A DNA stretch of 64,000 nt. It comes from JBBQXK01 sp052387255. GTDB taxonomy: Bacteria; Pseudomonadota; Alphaproteobacteria; Rhodobacterales; Rhodobacteraceae. The DNA is taken from contig JBQTJI010000008.1 in assembly GCA_052387255.1 (NCBI GenBank), forward strand, positions 1-64,000. Reading direction: 5' to 3'. The translations under genes and the position numbers were made by a program. Below the pieces are notes generated by a model. It saw only the letters and a program-made list of their open reading frames with translations. It ran no database searches and was not told the origin of the DNA. Numbering within the stretch: position 1 is the stretch's first letter; each line of letters begins with the position of its first letter. Positions 18,012-26,161 of the stretch are shown here, in pieces.

Positions 18012-18581
18012 TCAGCGTTTCACGCCGTCCACGAAGATGTCCAGAAGGCGTAGCACCTGCGCCCGCCAGTCCGGCCCGGGCTGGCGGGCGTAGCACAGCG
18101 CATACATCGTCTGCAGCAGGTCGTCCGCAGTCACACCCTGCCGGATCTGGCCAGCCTCGACGGCGTGCTGCAGCAGCCGGTCCACTGCGGCAGTGATCCG
18201 ACCGGAGAGTTCGGCGTAGATCTGCTTGGATTCCGCCGTCATCACCAGCGACAGAGCGCCCAGCATGCCGCGCTTGGTCTCGACCAGCGCCACGTTCGAG
18301 TGCAGCCAGCTGCGGACCGCCGCCACCGGATCGCGCGCATCCTCCAGACCTTCTGCCGTCGCGACAAGCTGCTCGAGGTCGCGGCTGAACACGGCATGGA
18401 ACAGCGCCTCGCGGGTCGGGAAGTTCCGGTACAGCGTGGCGATGCCGACACCGGCCCGCCGCGCCACCGCTTCCAGGCTGGCGTTCGGACCGCCCTTGCC
18501 CAGCACCTCCCTGGCCGCCTCGATCAGCAGGTCGCGGTTCCGGGCAGCATCCGAGCGCGGTTTTCGCAATGGCGTCGTCAC
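18012..18581 (-). CDS. TetR/AcrR-family transcriptional regulator
   Basis: 189 residues with an N-terminal TetR helix-turn-helix (about 10-57: RNRDLLIEAAREVLGKGG, then VARRAGVGIATLYRNFPTREALF) and a C-terminal ligand domain of the SbtR-like class (VDRLLQHAVEAGQIRQGVTADDLLQ). It diverges from the molybdenum-hydroxylase operon at 18729, and a matching palindrome lies between them. It probably represses that operon in response to an aldehyde or aromatic compound, which is inference. Confidence 0.83.
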   Translation of the reverse strand: MTTPLRKPRSDAARNRDLLIEAAREVLGKGGPNASLEAVARRAGVGIATLYRNFPTREALFHAVFSRDLEQLVATAEGLEDARDPVAAVRSWLHSNVALVETKRGMLGALSLVMTAESKQIYAELSGRITAAVDRLLQHAVEAGQIRQGVTADDLLQTMYALCYARQPGPDWRAQVLRLLDIFVDGVKR

Positions 18582-18605
18582 CGGCCGCGACCTTCCCCTT
18601 GCAAA

Positions 18606-18622
18606 ACGGAGGCATCCTCCGT
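18606..18622. promoter_or_regulatory. candidate TetR operator with adjacent -10 box
   Basis: ACGGAGG-CAT-CCTCCGT is a perfect palindrome with 7-bp arms. It lies 24 bp upstream of the TetR gene and about 107 bp upstream of the oxidoreductase operon. A TATAAAT sequence begins at its right edge, so bound repressor would block a promoter reading right. Confidence 0.6.
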
Positions 18623-18728
18623 ATAAATGTCTCGGCAGGGCGCAGTCCAGTCACCCTGCCCCAGCTTACCGACATCCCTGCCCGGGCGCGAGTGCCCGAT
18701 CCCAGCCAGGTTCACCAAGCGAGGACGC

Positions 18729-19226
18729 ATGTCACACTCCATTCATCTGACCGTCAACGGGTTCGCGCGTGCCATCGTGCTTGACGACATGCGCGTCACG
18801 CTGCTCGATCTGTTGCGTGAACGTCTGGCGCTGCCGGGCACCAAGAAGGGCTGCGACCGCGGCCAGTGCGGGGCCTGCACCGTCCTGCTGGATGGACGCC
18901 GGGTGAATTCCTGCCTGACACTGGCCGCCACACTGGACGGCGCAAGCGTCACCACCATCGAGGGGCTGGCCGACGGCGATCACTTGCACCCGGTGCAGAC
19001 GGCCTTCATCGCGCATGACGGGTTCCAGTGCGGCTATTGCACGCCAGGCCAGATCATGAGCGCGGTCGGCCTGATCGCCGAAGGCCGGGCGGGCGACGAC
19101 CCCGAACGCATCCGCGAGGGGATGAGCGGCAACCTCTGCCGCTGCGCCGCCTATCACGGCATCACCCTGGCGGTGCAGGACGCGACGCGCCGCATGGCGC
19201 AGCAAGTGCGGGGAGACGCGGCATGA
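18729..19226 (+). CDS. molybdenum aldehyde oxidoreductase-type enzyme, [2Fe-2S] subunit
   Basis: 165 residues from the ATG at 18729 (GAGG upstream). It carries the plant-type cluster cysteines GCDRGQCGACTV...NSCL and the second cluster set QCGYCTPGQ...GNLCRCAAY, as in all xanthine-oxidase-family small subunits. No twin-arginine leader is present, unlike periplasmic PaoA, so the enzyme is probably cytoplasmic. It passes electrons from the molybdenum site to the FAD subunit. Confidence 0.87.
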   Translation: MSHSIHLTVNGFARAIVLDDMRVTLLDLLRERLALPGTKKGCDRGQCGACTVLLDGRRVNSCLTLAATLDGASVTTIEGLADGDHLHPVQTAFIAHDGFQCGYCTPGQIMSAVGLIAEGRAGDDPERIREGMSGNLCRCAAYHGITLAVQDATRRMAQQVRGDAA

Positions 19227-20278
19227 AGCCCTTCGAATTCATCCAGCCTGCCTCCGTCGATGACGCCATTGCCGCATGGGGGCCGGGGTCTGCCTGGCTG
19301 GGCGGCGGGACCAATCTTGTCGATCTGATGAAAACCGGCGCGCTGCAGCCCGACCGGCTGATCGACATCACCCGCCTGCCGGGGCTGTCCGCCATCGAGA
19401 CGCTGGCCGACGGGTCCACCCGTGTCGGCGCGCTGGTGCGCAATGCCGATCTTGCCGACGAGGCCGGTTTCGCGCGCCGCTTCCCCATGGTGGCAGAGGC
19501 GCTGCTGTCAGGCGCATCGGGCCAGTTGCGCAATGCCGCGACCGTGGCGGGCAACCTGATGCAGCGCACGCGCTGTGCCTACTTTGCGGACGCCAACGCG
19601 GCCTGCAACCGGCGTGCACCGGGCACCGGCTGCGATGCCCGCGCGGGCCTGAACGACAGCCATGCCGTGCTGGGATGGAGCGACGCCTGCATCGCGACCA
19701 ACCCGTCGGATGTCTGCGTGCCGCTGCTGGCGCTGGATGCGGTGGTCGAGGTGCAGGGGCCGGACGGCAGGCGCGAGATTGCGCTGCGGGACTTCCACCT
19801 GCTTCCCGGCGACACGCCGCAGCGCGAAACGGCACTGGAGCCGGGCGAACTGATCATCGCCCTGCGCCTGCCCGCCGAAGCGGCGGAGTTTGCCGCCCAT
19901 GCCCGCTATCTCAAGGTGCGCGACCGGACGTCCTTTGCCTTTGCCATGGCCGCCGCCGCTGCCGCGCTGCGGATGGACAGCGCCAGGATCGCCGACGCGC
20001 GACTGGCGCTTGGGGCGGTTGCCGCCAGGCCCTGGCGCGTGGCCGAGGCCGAGGCGCTGCTGGTCGGGCAGGTGCCTGATACGGCGATTTTCGATCGAGC
20101 GGCTTCGGCGGCTCTGGCCGGGGCATCCCCTTCGGGTGCCAACGCCTGGAAGATCGACCTTGCCCGCCGCACCGCCGTCCGCGCGCTGTCGCTGGCCGCC
20201 GCAGGCACGCCCGCACGGATGCCCGCCCTTCCCGCCTCTGCCTTCGGGACCCCAGCCGAGGACCTTGCCCATGTCTGA
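19223..20278 (+). CDS. molybdenum aldehyde oxidoreductase-type enzyme, FAD subunit
   Basis: 351 residues; ATGA overlap with the preceding stop. FAD-binding motifs are WLGGGTNLVDLMKTGAL and GASGQLRNAATVAGNLMQRTRC. The segment RCAYFADANAACNRRAPGTGC has the cysteine spacing seen in PaoB/YagS proteins, where it binds an extra [4Fe-4S] cluster, so this enzyme probably belongs to that subfamily rather than to xanthine dehydrogenase proper. It overlaps the large subunit gene by 8 bp. Confidence 0.83.
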   Translation: MKPFEFIQPASVDDAIAAWGPGSAWLGGGTNLVDLMKTGALQPDRLIDITRLPGLSAIETLADGSTRVGALVRNADLADEAGFARRFPMVAEALLSGASGQLRNAATVAGNLMQRTRCAYFADANAACNRRAPGTGCDARAGLNDSHAVLGWSDACIATNPSDVCVPLLALDAVVEVQGPDGRREIALRDFHLLPGDTPQRETALEPGELIIALRLPAEAAEFAAHARYLKVRDRTSFAFAMAAAAAALRMDSARIADARLALGAVAARPWRVAEAEALLVGQVPDTAIFDRAASAALAGASPSGANAWKIDLARRTAVRALSLAAAGTPARMPALPASAFGTPAEDLAHV

Positions 20279-22604
20279 CACCCAAACCCGCACCCTGCGC
20301 TTCGGCTCGAATTCCGGTCAGCCGCTCACCCGCCGCGACGGCATCGCCAAGGTGACGGGCGCGGCAGTGTTTGCCGCCGACAACACGGCCCCCGGCCTGC
20401 TGCATGCTGTCTGCCTGACCGCCGCCATCGCCCGTGGCCGGGTCACCCAACTGGATGTCGCGGCGGCACAGGCCCACCCCGGCGTCGTCCATGTGATGAC
20501 GCCGGGCAACCGCCCGCCGCTGCAGGGCGACCCATCGGCCAAGCCAACCATGTTCTCGTTCCGCATCGAGGTGCTGCAGGACGACACCGTCCGCTACGCC
20601 GGGCAGCCGATCGCGCTGGTGCTGGGCGAGACGCTGGAGGCCGCGACCGAGGGCGCGCGGCTTTTGGCCCCGCGCTATGCGGCGGAACCGGCGCGCACCG
20701 GGCTTGACGAAGGCGACGCCTATCCGATCACGCCCAAGGGCTTTGGCACGCCTGCGGGGGCGGAACATGGCGACATCGCGGGCGGCCATGCCGCCGCCGC
20801 CCAGTCCATCGACGTGACCTATGAGACACCGGCGCAATATCACAACGCGATGGAAACCCATGCCGTTGTGGCCCGCTGGGACGGTGACCTGCTGATCCTG
20901 GACATGCCGACCCAGGCCCTTGCGCTGTCTTGCGCGGGCTATGCGTTCTACTTTGGCATCCCGGCGGGCAACGTCTCCATCCGCAGCCCGTATCTGGGCG
21001 GTGGCTTCGGGTCCAAGGCGATCCCCACAGGGCCGCAGGTGCTGGCGATTCTGGCGGCGCGGACGCTGGGACGGCCGGTCAAGCTGATGCTGACACGGGC
21101 GCAGATGTTCGGCCCGGTCGGCCACCGCGGGGCCACCCGCCAGCGGCTGCGGATCGGCATCGACGCCACCGCCGCCCTGACGGTGATCGACCATGAGGGG
21201 CTGGCGGCGACCTCGACCTTCGACGATTTCATCGAAGGGTCGGCCAATGCCTCGCAGGGCCTCTATGCGGCGGGGGCGCTGCGGTCGGCCCATCGCGGGG
21301 TGCGGCTGGACATCGGCACGCCGGGGCCGATGCGCGCGCCGGGAGAGGCCTCGGGCTCTGCGGCCCTTGAATGCGCGATGGACGAGATGGCCTGGGCGGC
21401 GGGCATCGACCCGCTGGCATTCCGGCTGCGCAACTACGCCGAGACCGAGCCCGGCACCGGGCGGCCCTATTCGTCCAAGGCGCTGCGCGAATGCTACGCG
21501 CAGGGGGCCGAGCGCTTTGGCTGGGCCGGGCGGCCCCTGAAGCCGCGCCGGATGCGCGACGATCAGGGTCTGCTGGTGGGCTGGGGCATGGGCACGGCCC
21601 TGTTCCCCTGCCCGATGTTCGCCGCCGAGGCGCGCGCCACGCTGCGCCCCGACGGCACCGGGCTGGTCGAAACCTCGGCCATCGACATGGGGCAGGGGGC
21701 CTGGACGGCGCTGGCCCAGATCGCAGCCGACAGCCTGGGCCTGCCGATGGACAGGCTGGAGTTTCGCGCCGGGCATTCGGCCCTGCCCGACGGCGGCGTC
21801 GCGGGCGGGTCGGGCCATACGGCGACGGCAGGCAGCGCCCTGCATGCCGCAGGCCGGGACGTGATCCGCCAGTTGGGCGAGATCGCCTCCGCCGATCCTG
21901 CCTCGCCGCTCTATGGCGCGGGCAACGCTGCCCTTGTCGCAAAGGACGGGCGGCTGTCCGCCGAGGGCGACGATGCCCGCAGCGAATCATTCGCGGCCAT
22001 CATCGCCCGTGCCGGTCTGGCCGGGGTGACGGGCAGCGGTCGCGGTTTCCGCCCGCCGGAAGAGGGGGCGCGGCGTTCGATGCATTCGCATGGGGCCGTC
22101 TTTGCCGAGGTGAAGGTCGACCCTGATCTTGGCCAGGTGCGGGTGACACGGCTGGTCGGTGCCTTTGCGGCGGGCCGGATCATCAACCCGCGCCTGACCG
22201 AAAGCCAGCTGATGGGCGGCATGATCTGGGGCATCTCCTTCGCGCTGCACGAGGAGGCGAAGGTCGATCCCCGCACCGGGCGCATCATGAACAACGATTT
22301 CGCAGGCTATCATGTGCCGGTGAATGCCGACGTGCACGGGTTGGAGGTGCTGACGGTCCACGAGGATGACCCTTTCGTGAACGCTCTTGGCGTCAAGGGC
22401 GTGGGCGAGATCGGCATCGTCGGCACGGTGGGGGCCATTGGCAACGCGATCTGGCATGCGACCGGCCACCGGATCAGGCGTTTTCCCATCCGCATCAAGG
22501 ACCTGCTGTCACCGCCAGTGGTCGGCGATGCGTCGGAACGACACGGCGAATCAGGGAGCCCCGCAGACGAATCCGGTCAGGACCTGCGGCAGGCCAATCC
22601 TTAA
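20271..22604 (+). CDS. molybdenum aldehyde oxidoreductase-type enzyme, molybdopterin subunit
   Basis: 777 residues, typical for the PaoC/YagR-like class. RRDGIAKVTGAAVFAADN opens the aldehyde-oxidase a/b hammerhead. Molybdopterin-binding loops SPYLGGGFGSKA and APGEASGSAALE follow, and the catalytic glutamate sits in VKGVGEIGIVG near the C-terminus. The substrate is probably an aldehyde or N-heterocycle. No XdhC-type maturation gene is present. pqqA begins only 62 bp downstream. Confidence 0.85.
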   Translation: MSDTQTRTLRFGSNSGQPLTRRDGIAKVTGAAVFAADNTAPGLLHAVCLTAAIARGRVTQLDVAAAQAHPGVVHVMTPGNRPPLQGDPSAKPTMFSFRIEVLQDDTVRYAGQPIALVLGETLEAATEGARLLAPRYAAEPARTGLDEGDAYPITPKGFGTPAGAEHGDIAGGHAAAAQSIDVTYETPAQYHNAMETHAVVARWDGDLLILDMPTQALALSCAGYAFYFGIPAGNVSIRSPYLGGGFGSKAIPTGPQVLAILAARTLGRPVKLMLTRAQMFGPVGHRGATRQRLRIGIDATAALTVIDHEGLAATSTFDDFIEGSANASQGLYAAGALRSAHRGVRLDIGTPGPMRAPGEASGSAALECAMDEMAWAAGIDPLAFRLRNYAETEPGTGRPYSSKALRECYAQGAERFGWAGRPLKPRRMRDDQGLLVGWGMGTALFPCPMFAAEARATLRPDGTGLVETSAIDMGQGAWTALAQIAADSLGLPMDRLEFRAGHSALPDGGVAGGSGHTATAGSALHAAGRDVIRQLGEIASADPASPLYGAGNAALVAKDGRLSAEGDDARSESFAAIIARAGLAGVTGSGRGFRPPEEGARRSMHSHGAVFAEVKVDPDLGQVRVTRLVGAFAAGRIINPRLTESQLMGGMIWGISFALHEEAKVDPRTGRIMNNDFAGYHVPVNADVHGLEVLTVHEDDPFVNALGVKGVGEIGIVGTVGAIGNAIWHATGHRIRRFPIRIKDLLSPPVVGDASERHGESGSPADESGQDLRQANP

Positions 22605-22666
22605 GTTGGATAGACGGGGGCGGAGCGAGTACCTAGGTTCGGCACCATCATCAGGAGGAGACCATC

Positions 22667-22762
22667 ATGCGCTGGACGAAACCGAAGGCCGTGGACGTGC
22701 GCTGCGGCATGGAGATCAACATGTACGGCCCGTCCGAGGATGACGAGCGCCCGCTGTTCTGA
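22667..22762 (+). CDS. pqqA: PQQ precursor peptide PqqA
   Basis: 31 codons: MRWTKPKAVDVRCGMEINMY followed by a short acidic tail. The Glu16 and Tyr20 that are cross-linked to make PQQ are spaced E-x3-Y as required. A strong CAGGAGGAG ribosome site precedes the ATG, and the stop lies 2 bp before pqqB. The peptide is the backbone of the cofactor, processed by PqqE/PqqD and the later enzymes. Confidence 0.96.
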   Translation: MRWTKPKAVDVRCGMEINMYGPSEDDERPLF

Positions 22763-22764
22763 TC

Positions 22765-23643
22765 TTGCGGCTGCGGGTTCTGGGCGCTGCGGCGGGCGGT
22801 GGCCTGCCGCAGTGGAACTGCGCCTGCCGGAACTGTGACGATGCCCGCAAGGGTGTGCTGCCACGGGCGACACAGTCGTCCGTGGCGGTCTCATTGGACG
22901 GGCGTGACTGGCTAGTGCTGAACGCCTCGCCCGACATCCGGGCGCAGCTTGACGTGCCCGCCTTTGCCCTGCCGGGGCTGCGCGGCTCGCCGGTCAGGGC
23001 GGTGGTGGTCACGAATGCCGATGTCGATCACATTGCGGGGCTGCTGAGCCTGCGTGAAGGCACCGCGTTCGATCTCTGGGCCAGTGCCGACACGCATGCG
23101 GTGCTGGCGGGCAGTCCGGTCTTTGGCGTGATGGCGGCGGACGTGGTGGCGCGGCGCGAACTGGTGCCGGAGGTGCCCTTTGTGCCGCTGCCGGGGGTCG
23201 AGGTCGCGGCCTTTCCCGTGCCGGGCAAGGTCGCGCTGTATCTGGAGGGGGCGATGGGGTCAGGGCACCGGACGGGTGGGCAGACTGTCGGCCTGCGCAT
23301 CGCGGCGGGTGGTCGCGTGGCCTTCTACATCCCCGGCTGTGCGGCGGTCCCGGACGACCTGCGCGCCCGTGTCGCGGGGGCCGACGTGCTGTTCTTCGAC
23401 GGCACGGTGTTCCGCGATGACGAGATGGCCGCCACGGGGACCGGGGCCAAGACCGGCGCGCGGATGGGCCATGTCGCGATGGAAGCGTCGCTGCAGGCCT
23501 GGGCCGGTGTGCGCATCGGGCGCAAGGTCTTCATCCACCTGAACAACACCAATCCCGCCTGGCAGCCCGCCAGCCCCGAGCGTGCCGCCGTCACCACCGC
23601 CGGGTGGCAGGTCGCGGCGGACGGGATGGAGATGACGGCGTGA
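22765..23643 (+). CDS. pqqB: PQQ biosynthesis protein PqqB
   Basis: 292 residues from a TTG start 2 bp after pqqA. It is a metallo-beta-lactamase-fold protein with the PqqB opening LRVLGAAAGGGLPQWNCACRNC (zinc-type cysteines), the histidine region TNADVDHIAGLLSLREG, and FIHLNNTNP near the end. PqqB acts as an iron-dependent hydroxylase on the processed Glu-Tyr intermediate. It overlaps pqqC by 4 bp. Confidence 0.94.
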   Translation: MRLRVLGAAAGGGLPQWNCACRNCDDARKGVLPRATQSSVAVSLDGRDWLVLNASPDIRAQLDVPAFALPGLRGSPVRAVVVTNADVDHIAGLLSLREGTAFDLWASADTHAVLAGSPVFGVMAADVVARRELVPEVPFVPLPGVEVAAFPVPGKVALYLEGAMGSGHRTGGQTVGLRIAAGGRVAFYIPGCAAVPDDLRARVAGADVLFFDGTVFRDDEMAATGTGAKTGARMGHVAMEASLQAWAGVRIGRKVFIHLNNTNPAWQPASPERAAVTTAGWQVAADGMEMTA

Positions 23644-24398
23644 CCGACATGGCCAGCCTTGACATGTCCCGGCCCGTCAGTCCCTTCGAGGCGCGCCTGC
23701 GTGCCGTGGGGGCCGCGCGCTATCACGACCGGCATCCGTTCCACGCGCTGCTGCACGGCGGACGGGCCACGGTCGATCAGGTGCGGGCCTGGGTGATCAA
23801 CCGCTGGTATTACCAGTCGCGCATCCCGATGAAGGACGCGGCCTTCCTGAGCCGCGTCGACGACCCCGCGCTGCGCCGCATCTGGCGCGCGCGGATCGAG
23901 GATCACGACGGCAGTGCCACGCGCGAGGGTGGCATCGCGCGCTGGCTGCGGCTGGCCCATGCCGTGGGGCTGGACCCCGACTATGTCGCCAGCGGGCAGG
24001 GCGTGATGCCCGCCACGCGCTTTGCCGTCGATGCCTATGTCGTCTTCGTCCGGGAACGCCCGTTGCTCGAGGCCGTGGCGGCCAGCCTTACCGAACTGTT
24101 CGCGCCGAAGATCCATGCCGAGCGCATCGCGGGCCTGCTGGAGCATTATGATTTCGCCACGCCCGAGACGCTGGCCTATTTCCGCCACCGTCTGGCCGAG
24201 GCCCCCAAGGACGTGGCCTTCGGCCTGGACTGGGTGCTGGCCCAGGCGCAGACGGCGAAGGAACAGGATGCGGCGATGGCGGCGCTGACCTTCAAGACCG
24301 ATGTCCTCTGGGCGCAGCTTGATGCGCTGTGGCACGGCCATGTGGCACCGGGCGCGATCCCGCCGGGGTCATGGGCACCGGGCGAGGGGTTGCTGTGA
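23640..24398 (+). CDS. pqqC: pyrroloquinoline-quinone synthase PqqC
   Basis: 252 residues from the GTG at 23640 overlapping the pqqB stop (an ATG at 23649 is an alternative). Diagnostic stretches are YHDRHPFHALLHGG, VRAWVINRWYYQSRIPMKD, RIEDHDG and FAPKIHAERI, covering the oxygen-binding histidines of PqqC, the cofactor-free oxidase that performs ring closure and the final eight-electron oxidation. Length is normal and no fusion to PqqD is present. Confidence 0.95.
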   Translation: MTDMASLDMSRPVSPFEARLRAVGAARYHDRHPFHALLHGGRATVDQVRAWVINRWYYQSRIPMKDAAFLSRVDDPALRRIWRARIEDHDGSATREGGIARWLRLAHAVGLDPDYVASGQGVMPATRFAVDAYVVFVRERPLLEAVAASLTELFAPKIHAERIAGLLEHYDFATPETLAYFRHRLAEAPKDVAFGLDWVLAQAQTAKEQDAAMAALTFKTDVLWAQLDALWHGHVAPGAIPPGSWAPGEGLL

Positions 24399-24670
24399 CG
24401 CCCGGGGCCATCGCCACCCTGCCGCGCGGCGTGCGCCTGCACTGGGACCGCGTGCGCCTGACACATGTCCTGCTGGCCCCCGAACGCGCGCTGATGCTGG
24501 ACGAGGTCGGCCACGCCATCCTGTCGCGGCTGGACGGGCGGACCTACGGGGCCTTGGTTGAGGGGCTGGCGGCGGATTTCGGGGCACCGGCGGCGGATGT
24601 CGGCCCCGATGTCACTGAGTTTCTGGGGGGACTGGTGCGCGAGCGGCTGGTCGATCTGACAGATGGCTGA
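24395..24670 (+). CDS. pqqD: PQQ peptide chaperone PqqD
   Basis: 91 residues from a GTG overlapping the pqqC stop (GTGA). PRGVRLHWDRVRLTHVLLAPERALMLDEVGHAIL is the standard PqqD/RRE winged-helix pattern. It binds PqqA and presents it to PqqE. The 3' end overlaps pqqE by 8 bp. Confidence 0.93.
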   Translation: MTPGAIATLPRGVRLHWDRVRLTHVLLAPERALMLDEVGHAILSRLDGRTYGALVEGLAADFGAPAADVGPDVTEFLGGLVRERLVDLTDG

Positions 24671-25763
24671 CGGTGCGGCGGTGCCGGTTCCGCCCCCCAT
24701 CGCGATGCTGGCCGAACTGACGCACCGCTGCCCCTTGTCCTGCCCCTACTGCTCGAACCCGCTCGACCTGTCGCGACGCGAAACGGAACTCACGGCAATC
24801 GAGTGGGCGCGGGTGTTCGCCGAGGCCGCCGACCTTGGTGTCCTGCAACTGCACCTCTCGGGCGGCGAGCCGGCGTCCCGGCGCGATCTGGAGGTGATCG
24901 CGGCATCGGCGCGGGGCGCGGGGCTGTATGTCAACCTCATCACCTCGGGCGTCGGCCTGACCCCGGAACGGCTGGAGGCGCTGGCCGGTGCGGGCGTCGA
25001 CCATGTGCAGCTTTCGGTGCAGGGCACCACGGCGGCCAGTGCCGACCGGGTCGGCGGCTATCGCGGCGGGTTCGACCGCAAGATGGCGGTGGCGGGGCAC
25101 ATCGCGCGGCTGGGCCTTGCCCTGACGCTGAACGCGGTGATGCACCGGCACAACCTTGATGAGTTGCCGCAGGTCTTCGATCTGGCCGAAACCCTCGGCG
25201 CGCGCCGGGTCGAGGTGGCCTGCGTGCAGTTTCAGGGCTGGGCGCTGAAGAACCGCGCCGTGCTGCAGCCGACCCGTGATCAGGTGACCCGCGCCAAGGC
25301 GCTGGTGGCCGAGGCGCGGGCCGCGCGGGCGGGGCGCATCGTGATCGACTTCGTGCCCCCCGACTATTACGCCGACCTGCCCAAGGCCTGCATGGGCGGC
25401 TGGGGCACCACCGGCCTGAACGTGGCCCCCGACGGCACCGTTCTGCCCTGCCACGCCGCCCAGACCATCCCAGGCATGGTGTTTCAGAATGTCCGCGACG
25501 CCCCCCTGTCCGACATCTGGACCCACGGCACCGCCTTCAACGCCTTTCGCGGCACTGCCTGGATGCCAAGCCCCTGCCAGACCTGCGACCGCCGCGACAT
25601 CGACCATGCCGGCTGCCACTGCCAGGCCATGGCCATCCTCGGCGACGCCGCCGCCCCCGACCCCGTCTGCCGCCGCACCCCGGGCCGCGCCATGCTGGAC
25701 GCCGCCATGGCCGCCGACGGCAACGCGCCGGGGCTGGACGCGGCGGTGTGGCGGAGGCTTTGA
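24663..25763 (+). CDS. pqqE: PqqA peptide cyclase, radical SAM enzyme PqqE
   Basis: 366 residues. The radical SAM cluster is C23-x3-C27-x2-C30 (HRCPLSCPYC), followed by HLSGGEPASRRDLEVI and the C-terminal SPASM region with ACMGGWG, LPCHAAQ and CQTCDRRDID for auxiliary clusters. It forms the carbon-carbon bond between Glu and Tyr of PqqA. It ends the pqqABCDE run. PqqF/G proteases are not encoded nearby, which is common. Confidence 0.95.
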   Translation: MADGAAVPVPPPIAMLAELTHRCPLSCPYCSNPLDLSRRETELTAIEWARVFAEAADLGVLQLHLSGGEPASRRDLEVIAASARGAGLYVNLITSGVGLTPERLEALAGAGVDHVQLSVQGTTAASADRVGGYRGGFDRKMAVAGHIARLGLALTLNAVMHRHNLDELPQVFDLAETLGARRVEVACVQFQGWALKNRAVLQPTRDQVTRAKALVAEARAARAGRIVIDFVPPDYYADLPKACMGGWGTTGLNVAPDGTVLPCHAAQTIPGMVFQNVRDAPLSDIWTHGTAFNAFRGTAWMPSPCQTCDRRDIDHAGCHCQAMAILGDAAAPDPVCRRTPGRAMLDAAMAADGNAPGLDAAVWRRL

Positions 25764-25772
25764 AGCGCCGAG

Positions 25773-26126
25773 ATGGCGGCGTCGATCCTGGCCGATGCCG
25801 TCCTGGCGGAGTCCCTGGGCCGGGACCACCTGCTGCCGCTCATATCCCTTGCCCTGAAACCGCGCGACCTGCGGTTGCGGAGCGATGACCTGCGGCTGGC
25901 CTGTCACCGGGCGACGGCGGCGTGGGCAGGGCAGGCGGTGCCGCTGGCCGCAGAACCGGCGGACCGGCCCTATGAAGTCGAGCGGGTGGGAACGGGCAGG
26001 ATGCTGCGCATGCGCCCCGTCTATGCCCCGGCAATCCGGTCTGCGGCGGATGCGGGCGGGCAGGCGGTGGACCTGTCCGACATCAACCTCGCTGTGCTGG
26101 CCGGCTCTGTTGCGCAAATCGTCTGA
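25773..26126 (+). CDS. hypothetical protein after pqqE
   Basis: 117 residues that I do not recognise, starting MAASILADAVLAESLGRD and ending LSDINLAVLAGSVAQIV. Codon use with G/C at third positions looks like its neighbours, and it sits 9 bp after pqqE, favouring a real gene. It has no membrane helix or cysteine motif. The IS element inserts 36 bp after its stop, so it is not interrupted. It could be a remnant or a spurious frame. Confidence 0.35.
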   Translation: MAASILADAVLAESLGRDHLLPLISLALKPRDLRLRSDDLRLACHRATAAWAGQAVPLAAEPADRPYEVERVGTGRMLRMRPVYAPAIRSAADAGGQAVDLSDINLAVLAGSVAQIV

Positions 26127-26161
26127 GCGGCGGACCTCCCCTTTCCCTGGACAGACTTGTA

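Noticed and set aside
17975..18025. GCGTGAAA...TTTCACGC inverted repeat between the converging ABM and TetR genes
   Set aside because: The 35-base loop and lack of T-tracts make a bidirectional terminator doubtful; it may be chance.
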